Numbered from the stretch's first letter, positions 9,250 to 18,675 are shown. The stretch: 64,000 nt of DNA from JAWKWH01 sp963669415 (GCA_963669415.2 CAXXPS010000003.1:1364001-1428000), one strand, 5' to 3'. A program made the numbers and translations. Notes: generated from the letters alone by a model not told the origin.

Positions 9250-9870
9250 GTGAAATCTTCTTCCGCTATAATTGCTGCCACCGTCCTTGCTACGGTGATG
9301 TCTGCCCATGCTGCAAGCATAACCAAGAAATACAGCTACTTTTCCATTCGCGGTGCAACGCTTGAGGAACTGGAAAAAGACCTCATTCGTCGCGGACCCA
9401 AGGTCCAAAGCACCGGTCAGCGGCATCCGGGCGCAACTCAAATGGAATTTGAAACATCCGTGAACTATGCGGAAAGCAAACGATACTGCCGGGTTGAGAA
9501 GGCCACTGTGTTGGTCAAAGCGAAAATCATCCTGCCGCGGTGGCGGTCACGGCGTAGCGCGGATCGCGAGACACGCATTGTGTGGGATACGCTTTCCGCC
9601 GATATCAAACGCCATGAAGAGAGGCATGTGATCATCGCCAAGAACCATGGGCGGGAAATGGAACAGGCGCTTGAGGGCATGGGGCGGGCCAAAACCTGCG
9701 AGGCCCTTGAGCAGAAGGGGCAGAAGGTAATGGCGCGCATTCTCCAGAAGCACGACAGGGCACAGGAGAAATTCGACCGTGTCGAAGGCATCAATTTCGA
9801 GGCACGTATGCTTCGGCTGTTGAAATACCGTATCGAGCGGATCGAGAATGGCCGTCTTGACGGAGGTTAG
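9250..9870 (+). CDS. DUF922 family predicted exported zinc-dependent protease
   Basis: A 206-residue protein with an N-terminal signal peptide (hydrophobic residues 6-19, likely cleaved after AHA) and one HExxH zinc-protease motif, HEERH at 122-126, in the DUF922 context IKRHEERHVIIAKNHGREME. It begins at a GTG with only a weak upstream AAAGG. The substrate is unknown and no peptidase activity can be claimed beyond the motif. It is a single gene, divergent from folP and convergent with the ferredoxin. Confidence 0.8.
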   Translation: MKSSSAIIAATVLATVMSAHAASITKKYSYFSIRGATLEELEKDLIRRGPKVQSTGQRHPGATQMEFETSVNYAESKRYCRVEKATVLVKAKIILPRWRSRRSADRETRIVWDTLSADIKRHEERHVIIAKNHGREMEQALEGMGRAKTCEALEQKGQKVMARILQKHDRAQEKFDRVEGINFEARMLRLLKYRIERIENGRLDGG

Positions 9871-9897
9871 AGCGACCTGAAATCAAGTGGGGACGCT

Positions 9898-10218
9898 TTA
9901 TCCCTGCTGTTCCGGTAGATTGACGACAAGCCCGTCCAGCTCATCTGTGACCTTGATTTGGCAGGACAGACGCGAGGTTGGCCTTACATCGAAGGCGAAA
10001 TCGAGCATGTCTTCTTCCATTGCCTCCGGAGCCCCGGTCCTGTCGGCCCAGTTTTCGTCGACATAGACATGGCAGGTTGCGCATGCACAGGCGCCACCAC
10101 ATTCGGCTTCAATACCGGGCACCGCGTTTTTGATGGCGTTTTCCATCACGGTCGACCCGTTCTCCGCCTCCACTTCGTATTTGTCTCCGCCAGAAGTGAT
10201 GTAGGTGATTTTGGCCAT
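9898..10218 (-). CDS. 2Fe-2S ferredoxin, adrenodoxin/putidaredoxin type
   Basis: Small electron carrier of 106 residues. The four cluster ligands are C40, C46, C49 (C-x5-C-x2-C in ECGGACACATC) and C86 (RLSCQIKV), as in vertebrate-type ferredoxins that feed P450s, Rieske oxygenases or Fe-S biogenesis. The ATG at 10218 (MAKITYITSGG) is preferred; an in-frame ATG four codons upstream has a poorer ribosome site. It is monocistronic here, so its partner is not evident. Confidence 0.92.
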   Translation of the reverse strand: MAKITYITSGGDKYEVEAENGSTVMENAIKNAVPGIEAECGGACACATCHVYVDENWADRTGAPEAMEEDMLDFAFDVRPTSRLSCQIKVTDELDGLVVNLPEQQG

Positions 10219-10340
10219 GGGGCGCCCCATTTGGTCTTAGGTGATGAACTCACAAGCAGGGCCAATTAAACATTCGACTAGGGGAGTCAACCTGTGGCGC
10301 CCGGTTCGCCCCAATATTGGGCGCAACATCTTGTGAATGG

Positions 10341-11078
10341 CTATTGATCGGCCCGGAGCAAATCCTTTTCCTCAACAATGAAGGACATTCCGTGCCATCC
10401 GAACTGCACATAGGGCAGAAACTGAAAACGATCGTCTGGCTCCAGAGTATCCAGGAATGCTTTTCGTTCGCCGGATACGGTTCGGTCCGAGAAACAGAAA
10501 TAATCGTCGAAGGCGATAATCATGCCGTGTTTGAGCCGAGGCTGCAGAAACTCCAGCACTTGCTTGGTCGAGCTGTAGAGATCGCAATCGACATAGGCCA
10601 AGGCAATGTCATCAGGCAGACCGGCGGATCCGGTGGCTTTGGCCGACAAAGTGTCCTCGTAGTAGCCCTGGACCATCGTATAGGCATTGTCGGGAATGCC
10701 CCGTTTGCGGCAAAGCGCGATAAATGCATCCGGTGAGGTTGCCATCTTCCCCTTTTTCCAACCGGGATGATAATCCGCTTTTCCTTGCTGCTCCGGCAGT
10801 CCGGCGAAAGAGTCGAACGCCCACAATTGGCGCTTTTTTCCCCGGCGGGCCATTTCGTCGTAGGCAAATCCGAACGTTGTACCGCCGTGAGAACCGAACT
10901 CGGCATAGTCACCTGAAATGCCGTTGAAGCTCAGTGCATGGAAAGCACGGCGCATGAACTCTCGGCGGTGTTCTTCCTCAGAGTGCCGAACATCAGCCCG
11001 AAAAAGCCGGTAGGCGACGCGGCGAAACAATCTGTACAAGCGCTGAACCGGCGCAATTCCGGCAAACCCCATCGCCAT
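10341..11078 (-). CDS. TylF/MycF-type class I SAM-dependent methyltransferase
   Basis: A 245-residue protein resembling macrocin O-methyltransferase (TylF). Visible motifs: the SAM-binding loop GDYAEFGSHGGTTFGFAY, the acidic strand AFDSFAGLPE, YVDCDLYSSTKQVLEFL and GMIIAFDDYFCF, whose acidic residues bind the metal in this family. The ATG start at 11078 has GGAGC seven bases upstream. Homologues modify sugars or glycan precursors; the acceptor is unknown here. No glycosyltransferases lie nearby, so a cell-surface role would be a guess. Confidence 0.82.
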   Translation of the reverse strand: MAMGFAGIAPVQRLYRLFRRVAYRLFRADVRHSEEEHRREFMRRAFHALSFNGISGDYAEFGSHGGTTFGFAYDEMARRGKKRQLWAFDSFAGLPEQQGKADYHPGWKKGKMATSPDAFIALCRKRGIPDNAYTMVQGYYEDTLSAKATGSAGLPDDIALAYVDCDLYSSTKQVLEFLQPRLKHGMIIAFDDYFCFSDRTVSGERKAFLDTLEPDDRFQFLPYVQFGWHGMSFIVEEKDLLRADQ

Positions 11079-11208
11079 TTGAACTGCTCCAGTTTTCGTT
11101 TTGGAAGATTGTGGCTATCTCGGTATCCTGCGCCGCATCGCGCAATACATATCGACTGCTATTAGAGCCTTTCACGCCCAGATGGAAGCAGTTTGAAAAT
11201 GAGTGACT

Positions 11209-11583
11209 TTACCTGGTAATTGAGGCAATAAATTCGCGAACCGCATCAAGGCTGTCAGCAAGTTCGGCAACCAGGGACGGCTGCACCGGGTCAAGTTCAA
11301 TGGCATAGGCACATTCGGCAACGGAAAACGCTCCGATTCCGCGGGCGGACCCTTTTAGGCCATGTGCAAGCCTCTTGCGCTCATCTGGGGTCGCTTTGCG
11401 TATCCGATCGCCAATTACGGCCGCCTGCTGCATGAAAAGCTGCAGGACTTCCTCCTCGAGTGTTCGATCACCCATCGTTTGCCGGGCAAGGTGTACGAGG
11501 TCGACCGGCCTGGATCTTGAAGGCGCACATATCTCGCCTCCCGGCATCTCAAATGCTATTGCTTGCATGTCCGCATGTGCCAT
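11209..11583 (-). CDS. Hpt domain-containing phosphotransfer protein
   Basis: Histidine-containing phosphotransfer domain of about 124 residues. The phospho-accepting histidine sits in RLAHGLKGSARGIGA, the standard Hpt helix. The ATG at 11583 has AGGAG 15 bases upstream, rather distant; a TTG at 11610 would add nine residues. It is divergent from the GPR-like gene. Its partner kinase and receiver are not in the window. The family is clear and the role unknown. Confidence 0.85.
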   Translation of the reverse strand: MAHADMQAIAFEMPGGEICAPSRSRPVDLVHLARQTMGDRTLEEEVLQLFMQQAAVIGDRIRKATPDERKRLAHGLKGSARGIGAFSVAECAYAIELDPVQPSLVAELADSLDAVREFIASITR

Positions 11584-11640
11584 GACGCCAAACCCAAGCT
11601 CCTGTGCCAATATGGATGACTATGGCCTGAGGGTGTGGAA

Positions 11641-11707
11641 ATCAGGTTAACAGGGCGGCAAAAATGCACTATTTCAGCACCTAATTTAGCGTTAACCAAT
11701 TATTTAA
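11641..11707. promoter_or_regulatory. possible CtrA-type sites between hpt and the GPR-like gene
   Basis: TTAAC at 11647-11651, TTAACC at 11692-11697 and TTAA at 11704-11707 lie in an AT-rich divergent intergenic region. They resemble the TTAA-N7-TTAA box of the cell-cycle regulator CtrA, but the second pair is spaced by eight bases and the motif is short, so this is only suggestive. Confidence 0.3.
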
Positions 11708-11761
11708 ACTTTTTTCGGGTGCAGTTTTTGACGGTTCCAATTAAGCTAAGAGGTCTCTACG

Positions 11762-11863
11762 ATGTGTGGCGGTATGGGTATTGTGTTTCGGGCGCTACGG
11801 GGAGCCACTGAGGGCTTGCGCGCGAACCGAACGGTGACAGGGTACAAGCGGCATGGCGCGTAA
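11762..11863 (+). CDS. possible 33-residue leader ORF upstream of the GPR-like gene
   Basis: A short ORF beginning MCGGMGIVFRALRG, with AGAGGT seven bases before its ATG, a better ribosome site than that of the large gene. Its stop lies inside the start region of the large ORF (11-base overlap), an arrangement able to couple translation of the two. No homology is recognised; it could equally be chance in a long 5' leader. Confidence 0.35.
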   Translation: MCGGMGIVFRALRGATEGLRANRTVTGYKRHGA

Positions 11864-14800
11864 ATCTACCAGCAAGAAGAAGCCTGAAGTTGATGTCGAA
11901 CAGGAGCTTGAAGATGCTCTTGATATCGATCTTGATCTGGATAACGAAATCGATGCCGACTTGGGCACTTCTATGGATGAGCTTGAAGCCCAGATAAACA
12001 AGGCTGCGGATGCTCTTGCGAGCGAAAGCAATCAGGCTTCCTCGGATGAAGCTGCCACGGCTGATGATATTGACGACGTCATGGGCGAAAAGATCGAACA
12101 GGCCGGAGACGAAATACCAGACGCCGGGGAATCCGAGGAGAAGGCTGACTCCGATGTCTCTGATGCTACATCGGCCGATGTCTCTGATGATGCGCCGATT
12201 GGAACATTGCGTCCGGTTGAGGCGGCATCGATCGCACGCACCGCATTCTCACCGGCGAATGATGACCGGCAGAAGGATTATCGCTCGCTGCTACAAGGTT
12301 TGAACCGCCGGGCGCCACGCACAGTATTGTGGCTGATGGCAGGTCTGTCCGTGCTATGGATCGGTGCCGGCCTGTTATTGGGACACCAGCTTTATGCGCC
12401 GGAAATCTGGCAGATCGGTGGTCTCAATCAGCTTATGGCAGCACCGCATGTGTTAGCGCTGGCTGTCGGCATTGTCGTACCGGTCCTGCTGTTCATAGGA
12501 TTTGGCCTGATGATCAGGCGGGCCCAGGAAATGCGGATGGCCGCCCAATCGATGACTGAGGTGGCGTTCCGGCTGGCGGAACCGGAAAACCTCGCTGCTG
12601 ACAGGGTGATGACCGTCGGTCAAGCGGTTCGCCGCGAAGTGGGCGCAATGGGTGAAGGTATCGAGCGGGCATTGGCACGCGCGGTGGAGTTGGAGACACT
12701 TGTCCACAACGAAGTCAATCAGCTCGAACGTGCATATACGGATAATGAAGCGCGCATTCGAGGCCTTGTTGATGGCCTGGGCAATGAGCGTGATCTGGTC
12801 GTCAGCCACGCTGAGCGTGTTCGTGCATCCATATCCGGCGCTCACGAACAGCTTAAGGAAGAGCTCGGTGCGGCGAGTGATATCATTCGCGACAATGTTT
12901 TGAACGCATCGACCCAACTGACCACAACGCTGACCACATCCGGCAACGAGCTGATTGATCGGTTCAACGACAGCGGAAATGCGATCTATCGCTCCATCGA
13001 TGAACGCATGGACGAAATTTCGACGCGCATCACCACGTCCGGTGATGCGTTTGCCGGTCTTTTGGATACGCGAATTTCAACGTTGACCGAGCGTACGGAT
13101 GAATTGACTTCTTCCCTCTCAGGTGTGCTCGACGAGCGTACAAATTCGATGATTACGCTGCTCGGCGGCGCCACGCAGTCGATGACGACCGAATTCGACA
13201 CGCGGCTTGCCGGCATCGAAAAAACGCTGACCGAACGTGGTCAGGCATTGATTGGCCAGTTCCAGACCCGTGCCGAAGCGCTTGAAGGCGGTTCTGAAAA
13301 ACTGAATGCCGCACTTGAGTTGCGTGCGAGACAGATCAACGAATCCCTGATGGAACGCACCAAGGAGATCGCGGATACATTTGCTGCCGGCAAGACGGAA
13401 TTGTCGAGCACGATCGAGCTTGGCAAGGCAACCATCGGTGACGAGCTCACCACGATGGTGAAAAACGCGTCGGATCAGATCGGCGAAAAAACCTCTGAGC
13501 TTTCAGCAAATTTGCGTGCCAATGGCGCGGAAATCAACGAAATGCTGAACAGCGAACTTTCCGAACTGGAAAACCGTGTTTCGCTGTTTGGCGAGAAACT
13601 CAACGAAAATCGAACCCAACTTTCGGGCATTCTGGAATCTGACATCGCGCAACTGGAAGAGCGGGCGGCAGGATTTGCCAAATCGCTGACGGAAAATCGC
13701 GAAACACTCGCGAAACTGACCGAGGCCGATCTGAACGCACTGCAAGAACGGGCCGCAGGTTTCTCTGCCGCACTTTCGGCAAATCGCGAGCAGATTTCCG
13801 GTGCACTTGCGACAGATATGGACACTCTTCGCAAAAAGGCGGAGGAATTCGAGCAGCAATTGTCAGGCGCCCGGAAGGATGTGTCCGGTATTCTGGAATC
13901 CGATCTGGCCAAACTGTCAGACAGCAGAAAAGCGCTGGATGCCGCCGTTACAGAACATCTTCAGTCGATAACCGACCGGGCATCGCAGGCAAGTACGGCC
14001 ATTTCGACCGATGTTGCGCATATCGAGCAGGTCTTCCAGGATCAAACCGGGGTCATCGAAGAGCGCACTGCAACCATGCAGACCGCCCTCAGTGCAGGTG
14101 TTGAAAATGTTCGCAAGACACTGGAAGGAAGCGCCGTCTCGGTGGCCGGGGCATTGCGCGACCGTGTGACAGAAGTCACGAAATCACTGACGGAGGCTGC
14201 AGACGACACGTTCCGGGATGCCGATCAGCGCATCGCCGCCCGTGCCGAAACGACGGCCGAGAAGTTGTCGGAAAAAGCGGAGGAAATCGCTTCCGTGTTC
14301 GCGACCGCCGAGAGCAACATTTCGGCCCGTGCATCCGATGTTTCGGAGGCTTTCTCCGATGCAGAGCAAGCGATTATCGCCCGCACACATCAAACGTCTG
14401 CGGAACTGGCAGCGCGCGGCGAGATGATTGCCAATACGCTGTCTGGACTGGAAGAGCGGCTTGGCCAGAGCGCCGACGCGGTAACGACACGCATTACCAG
14501 TGGTCTTGGCGACGCGGAATCCCGTCTTGCCGAAAGCGCAGCTTCGCTGTCACGCAAGCTGACCGACCAGGTCGATGAAACGGAAGCGCAATTGCTGGCC
14601 CGTGCCGATTCACTGACAACCACATTCGCCGGGTTGCATGACCGCATTGCCAGCACCACAAGTGAAGCGGCATCGACCATTGCTGACCGAACCCGCGAGC
14701 TCAACGAAATGCTTGCAGGACGATCAGCTGAAATTGCCAGTATTCTTGACGAAACAGCCCGACCGCTCGTCGAGCAGTTCGCGGAAAGCGGCGGACATTT

Positions 14801-16280
14801 GCAGCGCGATCTGGCAGAAGCCACGGATTTGGCCGCAGAAAAACTGCGCAGTCAAAATGCCGCTTTGGTCAGCGCCATTGCCAACCGCACGAGCGAAACC
14901 TTGTCTGCGGTCGACAACGCAAGTGCCAGCCTGTCCGAGACAGTTGCAGAACTGATCGATCGCCTGACATCGTCGAATTCGCGTCTGGGTGAGTTGATCG
15001 ACATGGCGGCGCGCAATCTCACCGAGGTCGATGGAAGGCTTTCACAGACTACCGAGCAATTTGCGGCAAATACCGCAAAAGCGGCCGACAGTTTCACCAG
15101 TTCGACCCGCATCATCGAATCCAATACCGGACGGCTCAGCGATTTGTCGGAGAACACGCTTGAGCAGATTGCCGGAATTGCTGCCCGCTTCGATGAGCAC
15201 GGAAAAGTGTTGTCGAGTGCTTCAGATCTGCTGGCAACAGCGCAGTCCAATCTCTCGCACACGCTTGATGACCGTCAAGGTGCGCTTGAGGAACTGGCAT
15301 CCGGCCTGGTGACCAAATCCGAAGAGATTGAGCGCGTCATGCGGTCTTTCGAGGATCTGGTCGGACAGTCGATTTCCACCGCCGAAGAACGGACACGAGA
15401 ATCAACAGATCGCATTCGCGACACCATCACCGAAGTCGTCGAAACGGCCACCGAGCGTTTCTCGGGAGCAACAGAGGAAATGCGCGAGACCGCCAACCGG
15501 ATCAGGAGCGAGCTGGAATCGACCCGTTCGGACCTGCGCAAAGGTGTGTTCGACCTGCCAGAAGAGGCAAAGGAATCGACAACAGCCATGCGCCGGGCGG
15601 TTTCCGACCAGATCAACGCTCTGAAGGAATTGTCAGACATCGTTGCCAAATCCGGCCGCAATTTCGATGTCGGCGGCGGAACTGTTCAGCCTGCTGCTTC
15701 GGCACCGGCCTACTCGGCACCACCGCGGCCAGCCGAGACCGCCGCCTCGACCGCGCCGGCGCCCGCACCAGCGGCGCCCGCACCGGCTGCAAGTGAGGAA
15801 GCTGCAGCGGGTGCAGACCAGCAACAGGGTGGATGGGTTCAGGACTTGTTGCGCCGAGCATCGCGCGAAGAAGCTGACGAAAAGGGTAGTTCCGAGGTTC
15901 CCGCCGAGAGCAGTTCGGAAGGCAGGTCGCCTCTTCATGTTGTCGAGTCGCTCAATTCATTGTCGGTCGATATCGCCAGGGCAATAGACCATGATGCGTC
16001 GGTCGAGCTTTGGGAACGGTATCGCAAGGGCGAACGCAATGTGTTCACCCGTCGCCTCTACACACTCAAAGGCCAGCAGACGTTTGACGAAATTCGCCGC
16101 AAATATCAGGCAGACGGCGATTTCCGTACCGCTGTAGACCGCTATTGCAAGGACTTTGAGAAACTGTTGGATGATGTGGAACGCAACGATCGCGACAACA
16201 TCATGACCCAGACCTATCTGACCTCGGATACCGGCAAGGTTTACACCATGCTTGCCCATGCCGCCGGGCGCCTGCGATAA
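11853..16280 (+). CDS. large coiled-coil membrane protein, GPR/RgsE (polar growth ring) type
   Basis: A 1475-residue protein. N-terminus: Lys-rich start then ~130 acidic residues; two membrane segments near 157-177 and 200-221; then about 1100 residues of almost continuous helix rich in Ala/Glu/Ser/Thr with degenerate repeats (ESDLAKL, LSANREQISG, ARAETTAEKLSEKAEEI); an Ala/Pro linker; and a conserved globular end (SLNSLSVDIARAIDHDAS...). This matches the apolipoprotein-like GROWTH POLE RING protein of Agrobacterium and RgsE of Sinorhizobium, which organise unipolar growth, though those are longer as I recall (~2100 residues for GPR). The Hpt gene opposite and the terminator after it frame a single-gene unit. 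Orthology is inferred from architecture. Confidence 0.75.
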   Translation: MARKSTSKKKPEVDVEQELEDALDIDLDLDNEIDADLGTSMDELEAQINKAADALASESNQASSDEAATADDIDDVMGEKIEQAGDEIPDAGESEEKADSDVSDATSADVSDDAPIGTLRPVEAASIARTAFSPANDDRQKDYRSLLQGLNRRAPRTVLWLMAGLSVLWIGAGLLLGHQLYAPEIWQIGGLNQLMAAPHVLALAVGIVVPVLLFIGFGLMIRRAQEMRMAAQSMTEVAFRLAEPENLAADRVMTVGQAVRREVGAMGEGIERALARAVELETLVHNEVNQLERAYTDNEARIRGLVDGLGNERDLVVSHAERVRASISGAHEQLKEELGAASDIIRDNVLNASTQLTTTLTTSGNELIDRFNDSGNAIYRSIDERMDEISTRITTSGDAFAGLLDTRISTLTERTDELTSSLSGVLDERTNSMITLLGGATQSMTTEFDTRLAGIEKTLTERGQALIGQFQTRAEALEGGSEKLNAALELRARQINESLMERTKEIADTFAAGKTELSSTIELGKATIGDELTTMVKNASDQIGEKTSELSANLRANGAEINEMLNSELSELENRVSLFGEKLNENRTQLSGILESDIAQLEERAAGFAKSLTENRETLAKLTEADLNALQERAAGFSAALSANREQISGALATDMDTLRKKAEEFEQQLSGARKDVSGILESDLAKLSDSRKALDAAVTEHLQSITDRASQASTAISTDVAHIEQVFQDQTGVIEERTATMQTALSAGVENVRKTLEGSAVSVAGALRDRVTEVTKSLTEAADDTFRDADQRIAARAETTAEKLSEKAEEIASVFATAESNISARASDVSEAFSDAEQAIIARTHQTSAELAARGEMIANTLSGLEERLGQSADAVTTRITSGLGDAESRLAESAASLSRKLTDQVDETEAQLLARADSLTTTFAGLHDRIASTTSEAASTIADRTRELNEMLAGRSAEIASILDETARPLVEQFAESGGHLQRDLAEATDLAAEKLRSQNAALVSAIANRTSETLSAVDNASASLSETVAELIDRLTSSNSRLGELIDMAARNLTEVDGRLSQTTEQFAANTAKAADSFTSSTRIIESNTGRLSDLSENTLEQIAGIAARFDEHGKVLSSASDLLATAQSNLSHTLDDRQGALEELASGLVTKSEEIERVMRSFEDLVGQSISTAEERTRESTDRIRDTITEVVETATERFSGATEEMRETANRIRSELESTRSDLRKGVFDLPEEAKESTTAMRRAVSDQINALKELSDIVAKSGRNFDVGGGTVQPAASAPAYSAPPRPAETAASTAPAPAPAAPAPAASEEAAAGADQQQGGWVQDLLRRASREEADEKGSSEVPAESSSEGRSPLHVVESLNSLSVDIARAIDHDASVELWERYRKGERNVFTRRLYTLKGQQTFDEIRRKYQADGDFRTAVDRYCKDFEKLLDDVERNDRDNIMTQTYLTSDTGKVYTMLAHAAGRLR

Positions 16281-16311
16281 TCAGCTTTGAGAATAATATG
16301 ACCTCTGGATT

Positions 16312-16336
16312 CGGGGCCTTCGGGCCCCGTTTTTTT
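16312..16336 (+). terminator. intrinsic terminator with UUCG tetraloop
   Basis: A perfect 7-bp stem CGGGGCC/GGCCCCG closes a TTCG loop (16319-16322) and is followed by seven T. It begins 32 bp after the stop of the GPR-like gene. It is strong in the + direction only. Confidence 0.95.
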
Positions 16337-16339
16337 GTC

Positions 16340-16960
16340 CTACATGCGCCTGAGAGCCCAATTGACGACATCAACAGCGACATCGCCGAATGCCCGGTCC
16401 AGTGCGGAAACAAATTCATCGTTTCCTGTTCCGGCAACCGGAGAAGACGCAGAAAACTCGGCAGTCGACCGCACCACTCCGTTGCGGTCGTTCAGCAATT
16501 TGACTGCGATCTCCACCTGCGCCCTTTCGCCACCTTCCAGACGAATTTCGAAGGAACGAATTTCGGCGATGATCTGATAGTCGACTGCCAGCCCTTCCCC
16601 CGGTTTTCCTACACCGCCAATCCGCCCGGATCTCTCGAAAGTTTCAACCAGGCGGGCCTGGATAATTTTTGGCAGCCGGTCAGCCCATTGAGCGCCCTCG
16701 AGATATTCGAGAGATGTAGCCGACGCGCGCACCACTATGTTTTCGCTGTCGAGTGCTTTCAGCGCCGATGGTTCGGTGACTATTGCCTGCCGGCGGGACA
16801 ATCTGCGCCCTTTGGTGGACGGTGATGGTGCAGTTAATTCGTAAGTATCCAACGGCTTCGAGCCGCCACCACCCAAAACAGCGCAACCGGAAGCCAGAGC
16901 TGCCGCTGCGATCAATGCCATCAAGGTGGATGCCGTTTTCACCCGTCTCGCTCCCCGCAT
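16340..16960 (-). CDS. ABC-type transport auxiliary lipoprotein of the MCE system
   Basis: A 206-residue lipoprotein of the ABC_trans_aux (PqiC-like) family: signal peptide MRGARRVKTASTLMALIAAA with lipobox LASGC, then TYELTAPS and a periplasmic domain ending FGDVAVDVVNWALRRM. The ATG at 16960 gives a normal lipoprotein signal; an upstream TTG overlapping the MCE gene stop (17017) would put 19 extra polar residues before it. It is the last gene of the lipid-transport operon and probably the outer-membrane or periplasmic partner of the MCE protein. Confidence 0.85.
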   Translation of the reverse strand: MRGARRVKTASTLMALIAAAALASGCAVLGGGGSKPLDTYELTAPSPSTKGRRLSRRQAIVTEPSALKALDSENIVVRASATSLEYLEGAQWADRLPKIIQARLVETFERSGRIGGVGKPGEGLAVDYQIIAEIRSFEIRLEGGERAQVEIAVKLLNDRNGVVRSTAEFSASSPVAGTGNDEFVSALDRAFGDVAVDVVNWALRRM

Positions 16961-17013
16961 GGAGTGATTTGGATTCGTCCCCACTACGGTCTTGCTAATA
17001 TGGTGAAGCGATG

Positions 17014-18675
17014 TCAACGGCGGCGGCGGCCATTATAGCGGCGAACGGAACCTTCTCCACCGGTCAGTATTCTCTGAGGATTGCGTTCCAGGTCAGTAAT
17101 CGCCTGTTCAATGCGCGTAATGGATCGGCGGCTGTCGCGAACAAGGGCCTCCACGTCACGCAATCCCTGGCCCGAAAAACGCGCCAGACCATCAGCGATT
17201 GTCGCTACCCGCGCATTCAGCGTTTCAGCGACCTGCCTGAACGACTGCAAGGTTTCCCGCGCCTCGGCAATCACGCCATCGGTTTCGTCAGACCCCAATA
17301 CACCGTCAAGTTTGGCCAGAACCCCGTCAACCCGCTCGGAGGCTTTGTTCAGCCGCTCGGTCAGTTGCGCTGCATTATCGATGATGCCGTCAATATCTTC
17401 TGACCGGGCACCAATCTTTTCCGTAACCTTGGCAACGTCAGATACGGCCGAACGCGCCGTATCGCTGGCCTCGGTGATATTATTGAGTGCTGTTTTCACC
17501 TGCTCGGCGTCTACGCCTTCCAGAATCCCGTCAACCTTCTCCAATGTGCCACCGGCGCGGTCCGAGAAATCCGTAATGTTGGCCACAGCGGTGTCGACAT
17601 TGGCCATAACGCCATCGATTTTCTCCGATGCCTTGGCCAGGCGCTCCGAAAGCGTGCGTGCATCGGCTATGATCCGGTCAATATCTTCTGCCCGGTCGCC
17701 AAACTTGCCGGTGACTTTCGAGACATCGTCGGCCACGGTTTTTGCCGATTCACTTGCCTCGGCAATATTTGACAGCGCGGTTTTCACCGTCTCTCCATCG
17801 ACGTTTGCCAGGATATCATCGACCTGATCCAGCGCACTGCCCGCCCGTTCCGATATTCCGGCAATCGATTCAGATGCCGACTTGACGTTTTCCATTACGC
17901 CGTCGATGTCTTCGGCTGCGGTGTTCAGTTTGCCGGTGAATTGTTCGACATTGGCAATAATCGTATCGACCTTTTTGTCGTCGACCGACTGCAACAATTC
18001 TTCTGCCGCCTTCAGCGTGCTGTCCAATTGCCCTGACACTTCGCCAAGCGTATCGGCAAGCTTTCCGGCATTGGCCAGGAACGCATCTATCTCATCGGCA
18101 TTGCTTGCCAGAGCGTCAGAAAACTTCTCGGTGTTCCGCAATGTCTCGGTGAGCGGCTCGCGTGCATCGTTGACAAATGTTTCCAGTCCGTCCAGCACCC
18201 CGTTGGCGCGGTCCATCAACGTGGTTGCCGATTCCAGAATATTTGTGACGACGGACGGTTTGGCGACAATTTCGGCAATTTTTCCGTTTGCTTCAGCGGC
18301 GCGCAACAGATTTTCCTCGTCGATGTTGCCACCTTGAAGTTCAATATTCGTGGTTCCTGTCAACCCGACAATGCCAAGCGTGGCGCGGGTCGATTTCGTG
18401 ATTGGAGTGAGTGAATCAATCAAGGTATCGGCAATTGCCACCCGCGGATTGGAGATATCGATATAGACCCGGCGGACATCGCCAATCTTCACGCCGTTAA
18501 ACAGAACAAAACTGCCGCGCCCCAATCCGGCAGCCGACCCAGGTATGCGAACCCGAAGCTGTGATGTCTGCCCGGTGTCTCCGACCCCGGCAGTCCAATA
18601 GACAAATCCGAAAATGGCGATCGTCGCCACCAGCGTGAACAGCCCGACCAGCACATAATTGGCTTTGGTTTCCAT
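17014..18675 (-). CDS. MCE/MlaD family periplasmic lipid-binding protein with long coiled coil
   Basis: A 553-residue protein anchored by one N-terminal helix (YVLVGLFTLVATIAIFGFVY), followed by one MCE domain (VRIPGSAAGLGRGSFVLFNG, GLTGTTNIELQGG) and about 400 residues of helical repeats. A ~95-residue block (KVDGIL..VD...VKTALNNI.EAS) occurs at least twice. MCE proteins bind phospholipid between permease and outer membrane; a long coiled coil suggests a needle- or tube-like form as in YebT/PqiB. The ATG is two bases from a dispersed repeat, leaving GGAAA in the repeat as the only ribosome site. It sits after the ATPase and permease genes. Confidence 0.9.
   Translation of the reverse strand: METKANYVLVGLFTLVATIAIFGFVYWTAGVGDTGQTSQLRVRIPGSAAGLGRGSFVLFNGVKIGDVRRVYIDISNPRVAIADTLIDSLTPITKSTRATLGIVGLTGTTNIELQGGNIDEENLLRAAEANGKIAEIVAKPSVVTNILESATTLMDRANGVLDGLETFVNDAREPLTETLRNTEKFSDALASNADEIDAFLANAGKLADTLGEVSGQLDSTLKAAEELLQSVDDKKVDTIIANVEQFTGKLNTAAEDIDGVMENVKSASESIAGISERAGSALDQVDDILANVDGETVKTALSNIAEASESAKTVADDVSKVTGKFGDRAEDIDRIIADARTLSERLAKASEKIDGVMANVDTAVANITDFSDRAGGTLEKVDGILEGVDAEQVKTALNNITEASDTARSAVSDVAKVTEKIGARSEDIDGIIDNAAQLTERLNKASERVDGVLAKLDGVLGSDETDGVIAEARETLQSFRQVAETLNARVATIADGLARFSGQGLRDVEALVRDSRRSITRIEQAITDLERNPQRILTGGEGSVRRYNGRRRR

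Noticed and set aside
11762..11790. MCGGMG start resembling class II glutamine amidotransferases
   Set aside because: Only the first residues match and the frame stops after 33 codons; chance likeness.
17081..18337. Ser/Ala-rich + strand frames opposite the MCE gene
   Set aside because: Products are the antisense of the coiled-coil repeats with no recognisable domain.
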